A stretch of 64,000 nt of DNA from Haliotis asinina. Its lineage: Eukaryota > Mollusca > Gastropoda > Lepetellida > Haliotidae. The stretch spans positions 23,471,749-23,535,748 of the forward strand of contig NC_090283.1 of assembly GCF_037392515.1 (NCBI RefSeq), read 5' to 3'. Numbering within the stretch: position 1 is the first letter of the stretch; every line of letters begins with the position of its first letter. This document shows positions 8,722 to 18,894 of this stretch, piece after piece. The translations under genes were made by a program, and so were the position numbers. A model generated the notes under the pieces. The model was not told the DNA's origin. It did not search any database and saw nothing but the letters and a program-made list of their open reading frames with translations.

Positions 8722-9399
8722 ATGGCCAGTCATCGACCCAACACTACGCTTAACGACCTAGGAGATACGGAGGGATTCGATCAGCCTGGTGAGGAAGACG
8801 CCTTATATATCCTACACTTCAAAGACAACGTGTACAGACGGGTGTCGTTATCAGATTTTAAAGAGCCCAAATGGCTGATCAACTTAACACTCGCCTCACC
8901 TTATATCACAATAGACGAAAATGAGTTTATCTCTAAGATTAGGAACAACGGTGTCTGGATCGGGGATTTCATTCCGGAGAGGGGATTCATAGGAACTACT
9001 AATACCGAAAAAAATAGGTTAAGGACTGTAGTAAAAAATAAATTAGCATTTATCAAGTATTCTTTTAACATAAGTCTTGATATATACTCCCCTTTCACAC
9101 TCATCATAGAAGTCTTCTTTAGTTTAGACAATGAAAACACCTCAAGAGTACACCAATTTTTACCCGGGGTGTCAATACACTGGTATGAAGAACACCTAGA
9201 CCAATATTGTCGTATTGTTATACAACAGGATACCCCCGCGGATCCTATAAACCGCTTAATAAGCCTCAGTGGGGTTTTTATTACAACAGGAAATTCTATT
9301 AGCCTCTCACCTATTACCCTGAGTAGTAGTCTAGATCTTGTAGACTTCAAATACATTAATAGAGTATTAACTGAAACCCAATTAAAATATCTTTCATAA
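8722..9399 (+). CDS. Fibre-like protein 2 (divergent paralogue)
   Basis: 225 residues with an N-terminal DLGDTEGFDQPG motif (about residues 12-23) and a C-terminal LTETQLKYLS that match the preceding gene, and a shorter, diverged middle. Base composition is visibly more A+T-rich than its neighbours, most clearly from about 9000 onward, suggesting a different history for the body of the gene (recombination or acquisition). A short AT block with tataataatgg leads its start, 10 bases after the previous stop. Confidence 0.5.
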   Translation: MASHRPNTTLNDLGDTEGFDQPGEEDALYILHFKDNVYRRVSLSDFKEPKWLINLTLASPYITIDENEFISKIRNNGVWIGDFIPERGFIGTTNTEKNRLRTVVKNKLAFIKYSFNISLDIYSPFTLIIEVFFSLDNENTSRVHQFLPGVSIHWYEEHLDQYCRIVIQQDTPADPINRLISLSGVFITTGNSISLSPITLSSSLDLVDFKYINRVLTETQLKYLS

Positions 9400-9412
9400 T
9401 ATATATTATAGG

Positions 9413-10030
9413 ATGGGTCTGTACCCAGTCGTAGAGGAAGTAGCGAAGACGTTGGAAACCGTAGATGGGTTCCGCTTGAGGCAGTTATGTGATGTGAAAC
9501 GCCAACTAGAACAAGACCGTGACACGCGGAAAGCACTATGTAAGAAGTACAATAGAGCTTTCAATATCGTGGACGGGGCTGACACTACCCTTATGGCAAC
9601 CAGCATGGGACTAGGGGCGGCAGGCGTTGGGTTGTTGGCTACCATCGTGGCTGCACCTATAGTGCTAGGTTTTGAAATAACAGCTGGGATAGCGGGGGTG
9701 TTAGGGTTGGCGCTTAAGTTGGTATCACGCAGACTGCATCGTAAGGCATTGAAACACGACGAGATCAGGGTTCTGGCCGAAGCAAAGCTGAACACAGTGA
9801 GTGAGCGTATTTCCACGGCACTCTCTGATAGTAAGATCTCAGAAGAGGAGTTTCGTTCAATCCTCTCTGAACTCAAAAAATATAACGGAATGAAACAAGA
9901 TATTCGATCCAAGTCTCGTAAGTCTGCTATCAGCGAGGACGAGAAAAAAAAGTACATAGAACAGGGGATACAAAAAGCCCAGCAAGCCTTTATTACGAAC
10001 ACCAAAGAGATCATAGGCGGTTCACGTTAA
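9413..10030 (+). CDS. Conserved Polinton-type membrane protein, unknown role
   Basis: 205 residues. An N-terminal charged helix (LRQLCDVKRQLEQDRDTRKAL), then a Gly/Ala-rich hydrophobic hairpin (about residues 62-103, with GLGAAGVGLLATIVAAPIVLG), a basic loop (SRRLHRKALKHDEIRVLAE) and a C-terminal helical, charged domain. I recall closely similar ORFs in many cnidarian and molluscan genomes inside virus-like elements. The hydrophobic hairpin suggests membrane insertion. It is the last gene of the rightward block; tatatattatag stands just before its ATG. Confidence 0.6.
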   Translation: MGLYPVVEEVAKTLETVDGFRLRQLCDVKRQLEQDRDTRKALCKKYNRAFNIVDGADTTLMATSMGLGAAGVGLLATIVAAPIVLGFEITAGIAGVLGLALKLVSRRLHRKALKHDEIRVLAEAKLNTVSERISTALSDSKISEEEFRSILSELKKYNGMKQDIRSKSRKSAISEDEKKKYIEQGIQKAQQAFITNTKEIIGGSR

Positions 10031-10799
10031 ACTGTTTCATCGATATAAACGTGACATAGGCACCCAACCTTTTTGTAGTAGGGGTAATAGTAGCAAGAGC
10101 TAAGGACCCAACCAAAGCCTTATTTACTAAATAAGGCTTTGTAGAGACTTTTCTTGAAAGTGTTTTAGAACTGTCATTCCCTATACTACTGAGGCTGGCT
10201 TTGTGTGCTGGTGATTAGGTGCCTAACTCTGTGGGTGCGGGTTCAACAAAATCAACAAAAAGATACTAGAATTTGTACTTTCATAAGAAAGTGTAATCCC
10301 AGCTATGGCATATGTTACATTTGGCCACTTTCTAAATGGCATTGTGTAATCATCCCAAAGACATGACTCCCTTTCATGACACCAGGGAGTCATCAGGACT
10401 CCTGACTTTATACCAAAGCATGTCCATGACTCCCACTCCTGGCACCAGGGAGTTATAGTGACTGCTAAATTTTTATGTCTAGGTGAAACACTAGATTCTC
10501 AGGGTTTTATCTGGCAGTCCAAAACTTGAAGTCCAGACAACGTTCACGTACATACGTTTCTTTTTTAATGTCTCCCCACAACAAAACGGTTCGGTTATAA
10601 GAGGCTTTATTCCTCCAAACACACACCACCAAGGCAATCTGGAACTCTGACGTATCACATCTTGCCTTGTTTCGAGTAATCGTCTTTCTTGAATATGCAC
10701 AATCCCCCCGGATATTCTTTTACATCAATTTATTGTTTTATCAAATAACTACTTTTTGTATTTCATCGTGCATAGAGATGAAAGTAATTCCCACGTTGT
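10031..10799. other. Gene-free stretch right of the Polinton genes
   Basis: No supported ORF. It should contain the element's right border and terminal repeat, which could not be fixed without the other end. It holds a hairpin at 10114-10140 and two similar short blocks with 'atgactccc' and 'accagggagt' around 10365-10455. Confidence 0.5.
10114..10140. other. Perfect 12-bp hairpin after the last Polinton gene
   Basis: Arms aaagccttattt and aaataaggcttt flank the 3-base loop act, 83 bases after the stop at 10030. A 3' RNA-processing or end-of-element structure is possible. Confidence 0.6.
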
Positions 10800-11215
10800 A
10801 GAGCTGCTTTATCTACACACTTACTTTGCCCCCTCTCGTGTTGCCCAATCGCAGCCCACTCTGCCTGTAGTTCCTGTGCGAGTTGCTGAAGTGTCTGTGG
10901 CTGATCGTTACGGCGTCGCACCCGTCTGCCCATGGCATCCCACAGATATTCGATCGGGATTAGGTCTGGCTACTTTGACGGCCAGATATTGTGGTTCTGG
11001 AGGAAGTCTGTAGTGTGACGTGGTGTGTGGGGCCTGGCATTGTCCTGTTGAAGCGATCAATGATTGGAAGGAGGTGTGGGCGTAGGATTTCGTCACAGTA
11101 CCGTTAACCTGTCAGGCTGCCCTGGATCATCACTAAATCACATGTCCTATGGCAGGTGATCCCCCGCCCCACATCATAACACTGACTTAGCCGAAACCGT
11201 CCACCTAGAGAACGA
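10800..11215 (-). pseudogene. Decayed Tc1/mariner-type transposase (C-terminal half)
   Basis: Read on the minus strand, the stretch gives successive transposase pieces: a VMMWGGGSPA-like strand near 11160-11200, DEILRPHLLPIIDRF near 11055-11100, QQDNARPHT near 11030-11045, then PIEYLWDAMGRRVRRR and an LQQLAQELQAEW tail near 10820-10970. These are the second D and the final E of a DD34E catalytic core. Several frame changes and at least one stop (between the D and E motifs) break it, and the spacing there is a few residues short. No terminal repeats were recognised. It is unrelated in detail to the intact copy at 33076-34691. Confidence 0.75.
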
Positions 11216-11958
11216 AAGCGTCGTTGAAACTAGCGAGCTTCAAGGAGACCAATGGCAATATGACCGTTGGCTTCACTTGGACGTGGCAAGTTGTGTTCGT
11301 CACCAGTATTCCAAATACACGGAATAATCGACAAACAGCGATCAACCTTTTGTACCCATCACTACGCGTACGACTATTTGATCTCCTACTTTCACGTGCA
11401 TTACATGTGAATTGTGTATTCTGTGACACTACACGCCGAAATTGAAAATCATGTTGTTAAATACGGGTATTTTACGGATGGTGCGTTTTGTTGTGATGTT
11501 ACAAGACATAAACACAAACGCTTGTGTAAAATGGATCATTTTAATTCATTGCAACACGACATTGCAATCTTCATCATGCGGGTTTTTTTTTTTTTTTGGT
11601 TTTTTTTGTTGCTTTTTTTTATGTTTGTTTGTTTGTTTTTCAGAGGATGTTTACAACTGCGTAGGTTAACATATCAAATTTTATATCAAGTTTACACGTA
11701 TGAATGCGTCCTAGTACAAAGCCTAAAATAGCTTGGGACTTGACGCTTTCATCTATGGAGGAGACACTTACGTGTGCGTAGATGTAAGCTTCATCTCCGT
11801 AGACAAATACGCTTCCTTACATTTTAAATAGATATCCTATTAATAAGTCCATTTTGATGAGAATAAGACCTTTTTAGCAGTATGATTTAGATCGTACAAT
11901 ACGTTATGCATACTGAGAGGCATTGATGTGTTTGATGCCGTGTAAAAACCCAACACGT
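11216..11958. other. Gene-free host DNA
   Basis: Apart from the poly-T tract at 11583-11642, nothing was recognised. The first 200 bases may be the eroded N-terminal part of the Tc1/mariner copy to the left, but no motif supports that. Confidence 0.4.
11583..11642. repeat. T-rich simple repeat
   Basis: Long T runs interrupted by single G, C or A and ending in (tgtt)n. It could be the A-tail of a retroposed sequence on the minus strand; no such body was identified. Confidence 0.7.
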
Positions 11959-12035
11959 CAGAACTTAACAAGAACTCCAGATGAATGTCCAGATCTTTAA
12001 GAGCAATGTGCGCTATATATTTATTTGTGTGGCAT

Positions 12036-12036
<1 letters not shown>
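11959..12036 (+). repeat. Duplicated flank, copy 1 (before TG repeat)
   Basis: This stretch recurs at 12472-12538 with an 11-base difference and a few substitutions. In both places it runs straight into a (TG)n array, so flank plus microsatellite were duplicated together about 510 bases apart. Confidence 0.85.

Positions 12037-12111
<75 letters not shown>
12036..12111 (+). repeat. (TG)n microsatellite
   Basis: About 38 uninterrupted TG units. The apparent Cys/Val ORF across it is an artefact. Confidence 0.97.
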
Positions 12112-12112
<1 letters not shown>

Positions 12113-12471
12113 AAATGAAATGTTACTGTGCTGTGACTATATTATTCGTGCGGGAAAGCCAGTGATATATTGTACGTAGATTGAAAGAATGGTAAGTTTT
12201 TAATATATATACTAACGGGAATTTTCGTAAATGTTTTCTCAATAATGTATCTTTTAAAAAAAATGGATTTTGAAAAACATATGTTCATATTGAAAAGGAG
12301 AATATTCTTAGGCGCATTGAATAATCAATCATTTCTATAGCTTTACTGCATAGCAAAAACCCTTTTCTTCACTGTTTACCGTTTGCAAATTAAACAGCCA
12401 ATGTGAGTTTGTCACTTAGAATCGTCCCAGGGATAATGCCACCCTGTAAACTATAACTTTATCACAAAAAA

Positions 12472-12537
12472 CAGAACTTAACAAGAACTCCAGATGATTT
12501 AAGAGCAATGTGCGTTATATATTTATTTGTGTGGCAT

Positions 12538-12583
<46 letters not shown>
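12472..12583 (+). repeat. Duplicated flank, copy 2, with shorter (TG)n
   Basis: 12472-12538 matches 11959-12036; the (TG)n that follows (12538-12583) has about 23 units against about 38 in copy 1. Confidence 0.85.
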
Positions 12584-12584
<1 letters not shown>

Positions 12585-12627
12585 AAACAACATTGTAACG
12601 TACTGACTGTGCTGCATCCTGATTGGA

Positions 12628-12791
12628 ACTATTTGTACACTTCGAGACAAAGAAACCCCGTATTAGAAACTATTTGTACACTTCGAGACAAAGAAACCCC
12701 GTATTAGAAACTATTTGTACACTTCGAGACAAAGAAACCCCGTATTAGAAAATATTTGTACACTTCGAGACAAATAAACCCCGTATTAGAA
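12628..12791 (+). repeat. 41-bp minisatellite, four units
   Basis: Four exact-length 41-base units (12628, 12669, 12710 and 12751 starts). The first three are identical; the fourth has two substitutions (aat for act at its start, aat for aag inside). The near-perfect match indicates recent expansion. Confidence 0.95.
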
Positions 12792-12813
12792 AAGCTCTTG
12801 CGCCAGATCTCAC

Positions 12814-13006
12814 ATTTGCAGTGCCTCTCCTCTGATAATTAATCCAAGAAGGTGAAGAATAAGGGATCACACGAAAGGACACATGTTCCTTTATTTGTTC
12901 CAAGGTTCCTTCACAAGCTTTTTGAGAACCTGGGGAAAAATAAGTGAACACTTGTTCTTTCACGAGATCCATTATTTCTTCCCCATAGTATGATTTATAC
13001 AAGATC
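12814..13006 (-). CDS. Candidate coding exon, unrecognised
   Basis: Minus-strand open stretch bounded by a plausible acceptor (pyrimidine-rich tract, ttctacccttag) and a donor (aat|gtgaga). It would encode about 64 residues including GEEIMDLVKEQVFTYFSPG and EQIKEHVSFRVIPYS, which read like real protein rather than repeat. No partner exon or family was identified; a pseudogene fragment is equally possible. Confidence 0.22.
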
Positions 13007-13225
13007 CTAAGGGTAGAAATCCCTTATGTGACATATCTGCTCCAACAGTAAAGAGAGTCCAAAGACAAATAAGAAGTTAAAGGTCTTTGAATGGCATTTA
13101 GATGTAGCATATACGAGGAAGGAAACTTTATGGATATCAACCTCTTTATTATGAGAAACACACCTTTTCGGAGTACATTCTTACTCCTTCTGCATGTGAA
13201 AGAATGGTATGAGTCAGAGCGCATA

Positions 13226-13410
13226 TATACAGTGGAAGCTGCCAAAACCGGAATCTGTCCAATCTGGCAAGTTGTCAACACCGGCATACAATCTCAGCCC
13301 CATCCGTGGCTTGTACATTTACCATCAGTTCTACAATCGAGCACTTTGTATTATCCGGATATTTTCTTCAGTCACAATGAGTGCCGCTTTAGACAGCTTC
13401 CACAGTATGT
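13226..13410 (+). repeat. Dispersed repeat, copy 1 (pair with 20887-21068)
   Basis: Begins with acagtggaagctgccaaaac and is clearly similar over about 180 bases to 20887-21068. The start looks like a transposon end, but no partner end or ORF was found. Confidence 0.7.
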
Positions 13411-14007
13411 AAATGTAAGAACAATAAATGTTATAATACAGCAAAGATGCAAGCCAGCTAACTGACGCTGACGTTGATAAAGGTATTTTATCCAATGCAG
13501 TCGTCAGTTTTATACATAAAGATCACATAATGTAAATTGTCCCATACCGTTCGATACTGATATCAAATAACATCTTTAATAGTGTAATAACTTTCCATTA
13601 ACATAATGGCACCATCAGCCTATAACGTTAACTTCCATTGTGTAAATGGAATCGAGGATGTAAATATTTATAGATAATCGTGTTTGTTTCTGTTCCCCGC
13701 CAGTTCCTGCTATGTTTCACTTTGTCGAAAACAAGTTCATATTGATCATTTATAGTTTGATCATTCTTGGATTGTAAGGGAAGGATGTTGCATTCATGTG
13801 ACTGATTGCGGTTGGTGCCTCCAGGGATTGTACTCCAGACATGACCTGGTACACATCTGTAAACATCACATGTCAGAATGAACTAGACATGACCTGGCGT
13901 ACAGTTCAAGACAACACATGTCACGCGGCTCAAGACAGGGCCTTACTCGCTGATCTAAATGTCACCTGACACAATGCTATAGACATCTGCTTCATCGAAC
14001 AGACTAA
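13411..14007. other. Gene-free host DNA
   Basis: Nothing recognised except a short imperfect repeat of agacatgacctgg (about 13838 and 13887). Confidence 0.4.
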
Positions 14008-14224
14008 TCATTTGATGATTATTTTATCACCCTCAGGAGTAATTTGCCTCAGAGGTGGCTCATATTTATCATTTATCATACCTTCAGGACAATATCGCTT
14101 TTGTGTGCCAGGAATGTTTGAACTCCACAGTAAACACAGATACGCCTGGGTCCCATTGCATGTTACGTAGGAACGACAAAACATGAGAATTGTTTCCAAG
14201 ATCATCACCGAAGGAGTTCTTGTT
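14008..14224 (-). CDS. Candidate Cys-containing terminal exon, unrecognised
   Basis: Minus-strand open stretch starting at an acceptor-like ttttcttgtcttgtag and ending in a stop. The ~71 residues include CRSYVTCNGTQAYLC and KRYCPEGMINDKYEPP, with five cysteines, and could be the last exon of a secreted protein gene. No upstream exon was identified and the family is unknown. Confidence 0.22.
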
Positions 14225-14529
14225 CTACAAGACAAGAAAATAAGATTTTGAGTGTGAGTGAGATTATGATTAAATATCTGTCAGTTCAGTAAAACAGTAA
14301 GGTAAGCGTCATAGTTTAGCTATAAATCAAAGCATGTTAGTATTAAAAAAATGAACTGTTCATTAGAATATTTTGTTTACATTAATACTAGGCTACAGAC
14401 GCTAGACCACCAGCAAGAATTATTCCACCTTACCAGGAATCATGCTTCTGCTTCCTGCATGATTGCCAAGTCTGTTGGTTTTATCAGTCAATAAATAGTC
14501 CCAATCCTTTGCCGTTCATTATTTGCACC

Positions 14530-14855
14530 ATGCTTCACGCCTTGAAAATCGGTGCACAAGAATTTACTATGGAAACATAATTTCTCCAAGACTGACGTTC
14601 ATATTGTTTACATTCGCTGAATCCCTTGGCACTTGAAATTTTAACTACATTATATACTGCAGGATGCCTGCAAAAATACTTTTTGACTTTCATGATACAC
14701 TTTCTGGCCTGCTTGTATCCATCACTATACCATGGTTTACGAATGTGTTGTGTTGCGGAGGGCTGTGTAATTGTTTTGGCATGACATATCTGCAAACATA
14801 GGATCTTCACTGTTCCTGAAAACGTCTTACTCCAAGTGTTATGCAAACACCAGTC
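14530..14855 (-). mobile_element. LINE fragment (linker before the reverse transcriptase)
   Basis: The minus strand encodes KPWYSDGYKQARK, then a helical spacer and CKQYERQSWRNYVSIVNS. The K-P-W(Y/F) plus Lys/Arg-rich helix plus ESWRNYV-like pattern is the segment linking endonuclease and reverse transcriptase in non-LTR retrotransposons. Neither of the flanking domains remains, so this is an old truncated piece. Confidence 0.6.
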
Positions 14856-15109
14856 AGCCATAGTAAAGTTAAGAAATAAGTTTCGTGGCCGAAGAGACAG
14901 GGATGTGTGTGTGTGGTGGTGGTCAACAGTGACAGTGCCAGACAACAAAGGATATAAAAGGATGACGCCAGGGATACAGGGGTGTTATAATCCAGCGTAT
15001 ATGACACAGATAACTTCATTTATCTAGTACCATTTTCATGTCAAACTGGTTCGGTTCATGATATGAAACTGGAGGTCAGTCAAACCCAATCGGTCCATGA
15101 GCAACCGTC

Positions 15110-15385
15110 TTTTAGGCATTCTAAAGTAGGGGGCTGAGTGTTACGCCGCAATATTCCAGCCATGTGGCGGCGGTCTGTAAATAATCAAGTCTGGACCAGA
15201 CAATACAGTACCCAACAGCATGAGCATCGATCTGCGCTATTGGGAACTGATGACATGTGTCAACCAAGTCAGCGAGTCTGACCACCCGATCCCGTTAGTC
15301 GCCTCTTACGACAAGCTTAGTCGCCTTTTGTGGCAAGCATGGGTTGCTGAAGGCCATTTCTACCCCGGACCTTCACGGATCACAT
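15110..15385 (+). repeat. Abalone-type SINE/short repeat
   Basis: Begins gttacgccgcaatattcca and continues through ggcggcggtctgtaaataat, gacatgtgtcaaccaagtca and gtcgcctcttacgacaagc to ccttcacgg. This is the best-preserved copy in the window of a repeat seen about a dozen times. Confidence 0.85.
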
Positions 15386-16780
15386 ACCTTGGAGTGACCA
15401 GCCATTTGATTGAACAGGACCCATTCTAGGTCTACGTGAAGTCAGGATCGAAGTGGGACATTGGACCAAAGGAGCATAGTTCCTTTGCCCTCTACCACTA
15501 GAATCCATCCACCACTGACAGAGGGGATCAACCCACGACCCATTTTGAATACCTCTTATGATCAGTAATGGGGTGTTGTGACCTGTTTTGCCTATGGTCC
15601 ACACGGGGTCAAGAGCTCTTAGACCTCAAGAGCACCCAATACTTCCTACGTGAAGGTCACTCTTCACCACTGCCGGATCTGTAAATAGATTGTTTCTTGC
15701 TGATGTTGTATCAGACACAATTTGGCACCACAATTTATACACTCTTCACAAATAGTAGGGGATTGTCGAAATTGGGATTGAATCAATGTTGATACAATGA
15801 TAATGTATGTTTTGAGAATGCATCACCACATGGATTTCATTCAAAGCAAAGCTGTTCGTTCAATTATCCCCCTTGTTAGGTAACTGCAGTATGACATGAA
15901 AATTTCAGGTCTACAATTTTCAGTCTGTAGTGTGTGATTTGACCCTGAAAACCGTGACCATGCACAGATGCAAGAAAATTCTCGGAAAAATTGGTCTCCA
16001 GTGATTGATCTACCTGCCTGAAAAACGTCAAGTTTCGTAATGACACCCAGTGCACGTGTAGGAGGCTCCCACGTTGTGCACGTGCTTCCCATGCATTGTG
16101 TTTGCGTGTGGTGATAACGTGAAATGATGCTGCGGACGCAAGGTGAATGTCATCGTAACGTTCCTCGGTGGGATTTCTTTCGAACAGATTTCAAAGTTCA
16201 GGTTCCCCTACTTTTTGTAAGAATATAGATTTGATTCTTGTTCCATGTGGAGGAGTAAGAGGATATTTACAGTTGTCTATATCCTCAAAGGGAGTATGTA
16301 TTCCAAACAGAATTAGATACGGCGATATTTTAAAGATGACTCAACGGCCTTAGCGTGAAGACTATCGACCGGAAAAGTTCGAAAAGATCTACGGAAGTGG
16401 TGGATTGAATCTGAAAGTCAAGGATTGTGTTTGTAATATCCACCATAAACGATGGCGTCAAAATTAAGTTTAGAATGGATTCGTGCATCTGGAGAAAGGA
16501 AACTAATGTACTACCCTCTTCGAGTTGGAGACAACTTTAATGTATCAAGGGCCTTCGGACATTTCTTCTCCGAATACCATATACGTGTGTGAAAATAATA
16601 TCCATGAACTTTGCTTCTAATGAGAGCACTTTCTAATCTTTGGTACTTCCGAGATATATTGCGACAAATTATTCTAAACTCTCTGAGTGACCAGCTTCAT
16701 ACCAACAGAACAACATGATGATACTAAGCTTAATACACAACATTTGGGATTAAAACAAAGACACATTCAGCATCCAGTAA
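15386..16780. other. Gene-free host DNA
   Basis: No coding exon, known repeat or structure that I could support. Confidence 0.4.
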
Positions 16781-16945
16781 GGGGGCAGTGGGGTAGCCTG
16801 GAGGTTCAAACGTTCACTCGTCACGCCAAATACCTGGGGCGAGTCCCCACATGGGTTCAATGTCCATTTCTGGTGTCCCCGATGTGATATTGCTGGAATA
16901 TTGTAAACAAACGGCGCAAAATCCAACTCACTCACAACCCACGGC
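16781..16945 (+). repeat. tRNA-headed SINE
   Basis: A tRNA-like head (ggggtagcctggaggttcaa as A-box region and a degenerate B box near cgagtcccc) is followed by cccatttctggtgtcccc-like body and the tail gatattgctggaatattg...ctcactcac. The tail is the reverse complement of the start of the commoner repeat in this window, so the two families share a module. Confidence 0.7.
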
Positions 16946-18354
16946 GGTACATGGTCATAATAAAGCAACTGCATTTATAATGCCGAGGACGTGCTTGACG
17001 ACGTGTTTGACAGTGGAAGGCCGTTGTCAAGTTAGAGATACTACGTTTCAGTGTTTCCGGGGTTTTCTAAACCTGGGCATAAGGGGAAATGATCATCCTC
17101 CGAGTCGTCTCCAGACATATTACAAGCTTGCTAAAGCTCTCTTTCTTTATAAGTAAAGAGTGATTAGTGGTATGTCGTCTTAGCCTGGAAGGAAATATAG
17201 TGCCATTTTGAGATATCATTGTACAGCACCTAAGTTCAAACTGACCACCACACACTCTCTTAACTGATGCATGTAAGCACTGTATCAAAGTCGACGCCAC
17301 TGATCCCTTATTGAGTGATCTGTGATTAGTAAATATGCACGCTTCATTTTCTATTAATTGATTGTTCCATACATGACTAATGTCAGGTATGACAAAAATA
17401 TAATTGACAAATGGTTACCATGGTGAATGATAAATATTGTACGTTCCTTTTCTGATATGACAACCAGATCATAATAATTGAAAACTTATTAATATTCTGT
17501 AGCAATATAATTGTGGAAGGTCTACATTCCTTACCAAATGTAACCAGTGTGACCGGCTTTGCTATACATGTACAGCATAATCAAATATCTAATCTGACAT
17601 TATGAATTTTAAAATCTTTTTTTCATGTGAAGTTGTACCAATGATGGCAGCTTGTAACAAAATCAATTAATTATTCAATAATTTCGATTAAAAGTGGATG
17701 CCTTCAAAACTAACTTGTAACTTCAACATAGCAGGGAAATCAACATTAGATGATGTTGTATTGGCCAGTAGCAAAAGCTACTAACCATCCAATAATTTCG
17801 ATTAAACATGGCTGTTTACCAGGCTGCTTTATAATAACCACAAGCTGAGAATATATTTTGATTGTTCACTAGTACAGCTTAGTCCTGTCAATACTGACCT
17901 TTGATTCGGACGTACAAATGAAGCAGTTAAAACGGATGCAATCAAGGGGACGCTACCTGATGCTGCTAGTTAACGTGGACTGTTGTATGTCATTCATCAG
18001 AAACATTGAATAGACCTTGAATAAACGTTCAGAAACATTTCTGTAATCTTTTATTGTATAAAATACGAATTAAGACTAACCAATCCTCGAAAGATCAACC
18101 TTAATGGTGGTAGGTCATCAGATATATTTGTGGATGAAGGAATATTGGGAACATGGTCACTTCCACAAAGACCATCCTGACCAGGCCATTAAATACGTGT
18201 CATTAATTCAAAATAAAAACAGGTAAGAGCGTTAGCTATGCCAGTTGCGGGGCCACAATGTACGTAAGATAAATCATGAAAATACACAAATCTTTACCTG
18301 AGAATAAATCTCCAAGTACCTTTCCAATCGCATTTGTCAAACCACTATGCTTAC
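16946..18354. other. Gene-free host DNA
   Basis: A+T-rich and without supported features; two loosely similar ccaataatttcgattaaa-like pieces near 17675 and 17790 suggest an eroded repeat. Confidence 0.4.
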
Positions 18355-18439
18355 ATTATATTATATTATATTATATTATATTATATTATATTATATTATA
18401 TTATATTATATTATATTATATTATATTATATTATATTAT
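18355..18439 (+). repeat. (TTATA)n microsatellite
   Basis: About 16 tandem 5-base units without interruption. Confidence 0.95.
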
Positions 18440-18894
18440 CATCATGTGATAATACAAGTTTTTGTGCGTTCTGAAGATCAGGGAGACGTAGAGAAGACGA
18501 TCACAATGCTGTACTTGGTATCATGATGGAATGTATAGTGAAACCTAATTCAAAAGAAAGCATTGTCTTCAAACGTATGTACTTGTGTTTTTTCATATGG
18601 TCTTGTCAAGCAGATTTGAAATCTTAGACGAAAGTGAAAAATTAGTAAAATTGTTTCTGATTCCTCACTGTACAGTGTGAACACATGATCCCTTTGAAAG
18701 ATTAAACTGGGATCTTCTCCTACCTTTTCGTCAGAGCCACACGCAATGTGTCTCTTTGTTGGCAGGAAACATACTTGTGGTCAAGTGAACGATGTTTGTT
18801 GAATAATATAAGGGTAACGCTATTTTTCAGGGCATTATCATTTGCAGAAGCCCGAGGTCTTTCATTAACTGCCCGACGAAGGAGGGCAGTTGAA

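Larger units (their letters stand above)
1..10030. mobile_element. Polinton/Maverick-type element, right-hand part (runs off window)
   Basis: A block of closely packed ORFs contains the family hallmarks: the N-terminal part of a family B DNA polymerase, an FtsK/HerA-type packaging ATPase next to a capsid region, and several small virion-type proteins. The block is visibly richer in G+C than the host DNA to its right. Orders and strands alternate in short divergent and convergent units. Integrase, protease, the left end and the terminal inverted repeats are not in the window; the right border was not located and may lie a few hundred bases beyond 10030. Most reading frames are open, so the copy looks fairly young, with about one clear break in the visible part (capsid region). 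Confidence 0.85.

Noticed and set aside
9406-10014. 202-residue minus-strand ORF
   Set aside because: Shadow of the conserved 205-residue plus-strand membrane protein gene; its Ser-rich composition is typical of antisense reading.
11985-12179. Cys/Val-repeat ORFs over TG arrays (also 12462-12707, 34771-35122 and 47783-48056)
   Set aside because: Simple-repeat translations without other coding evidence.
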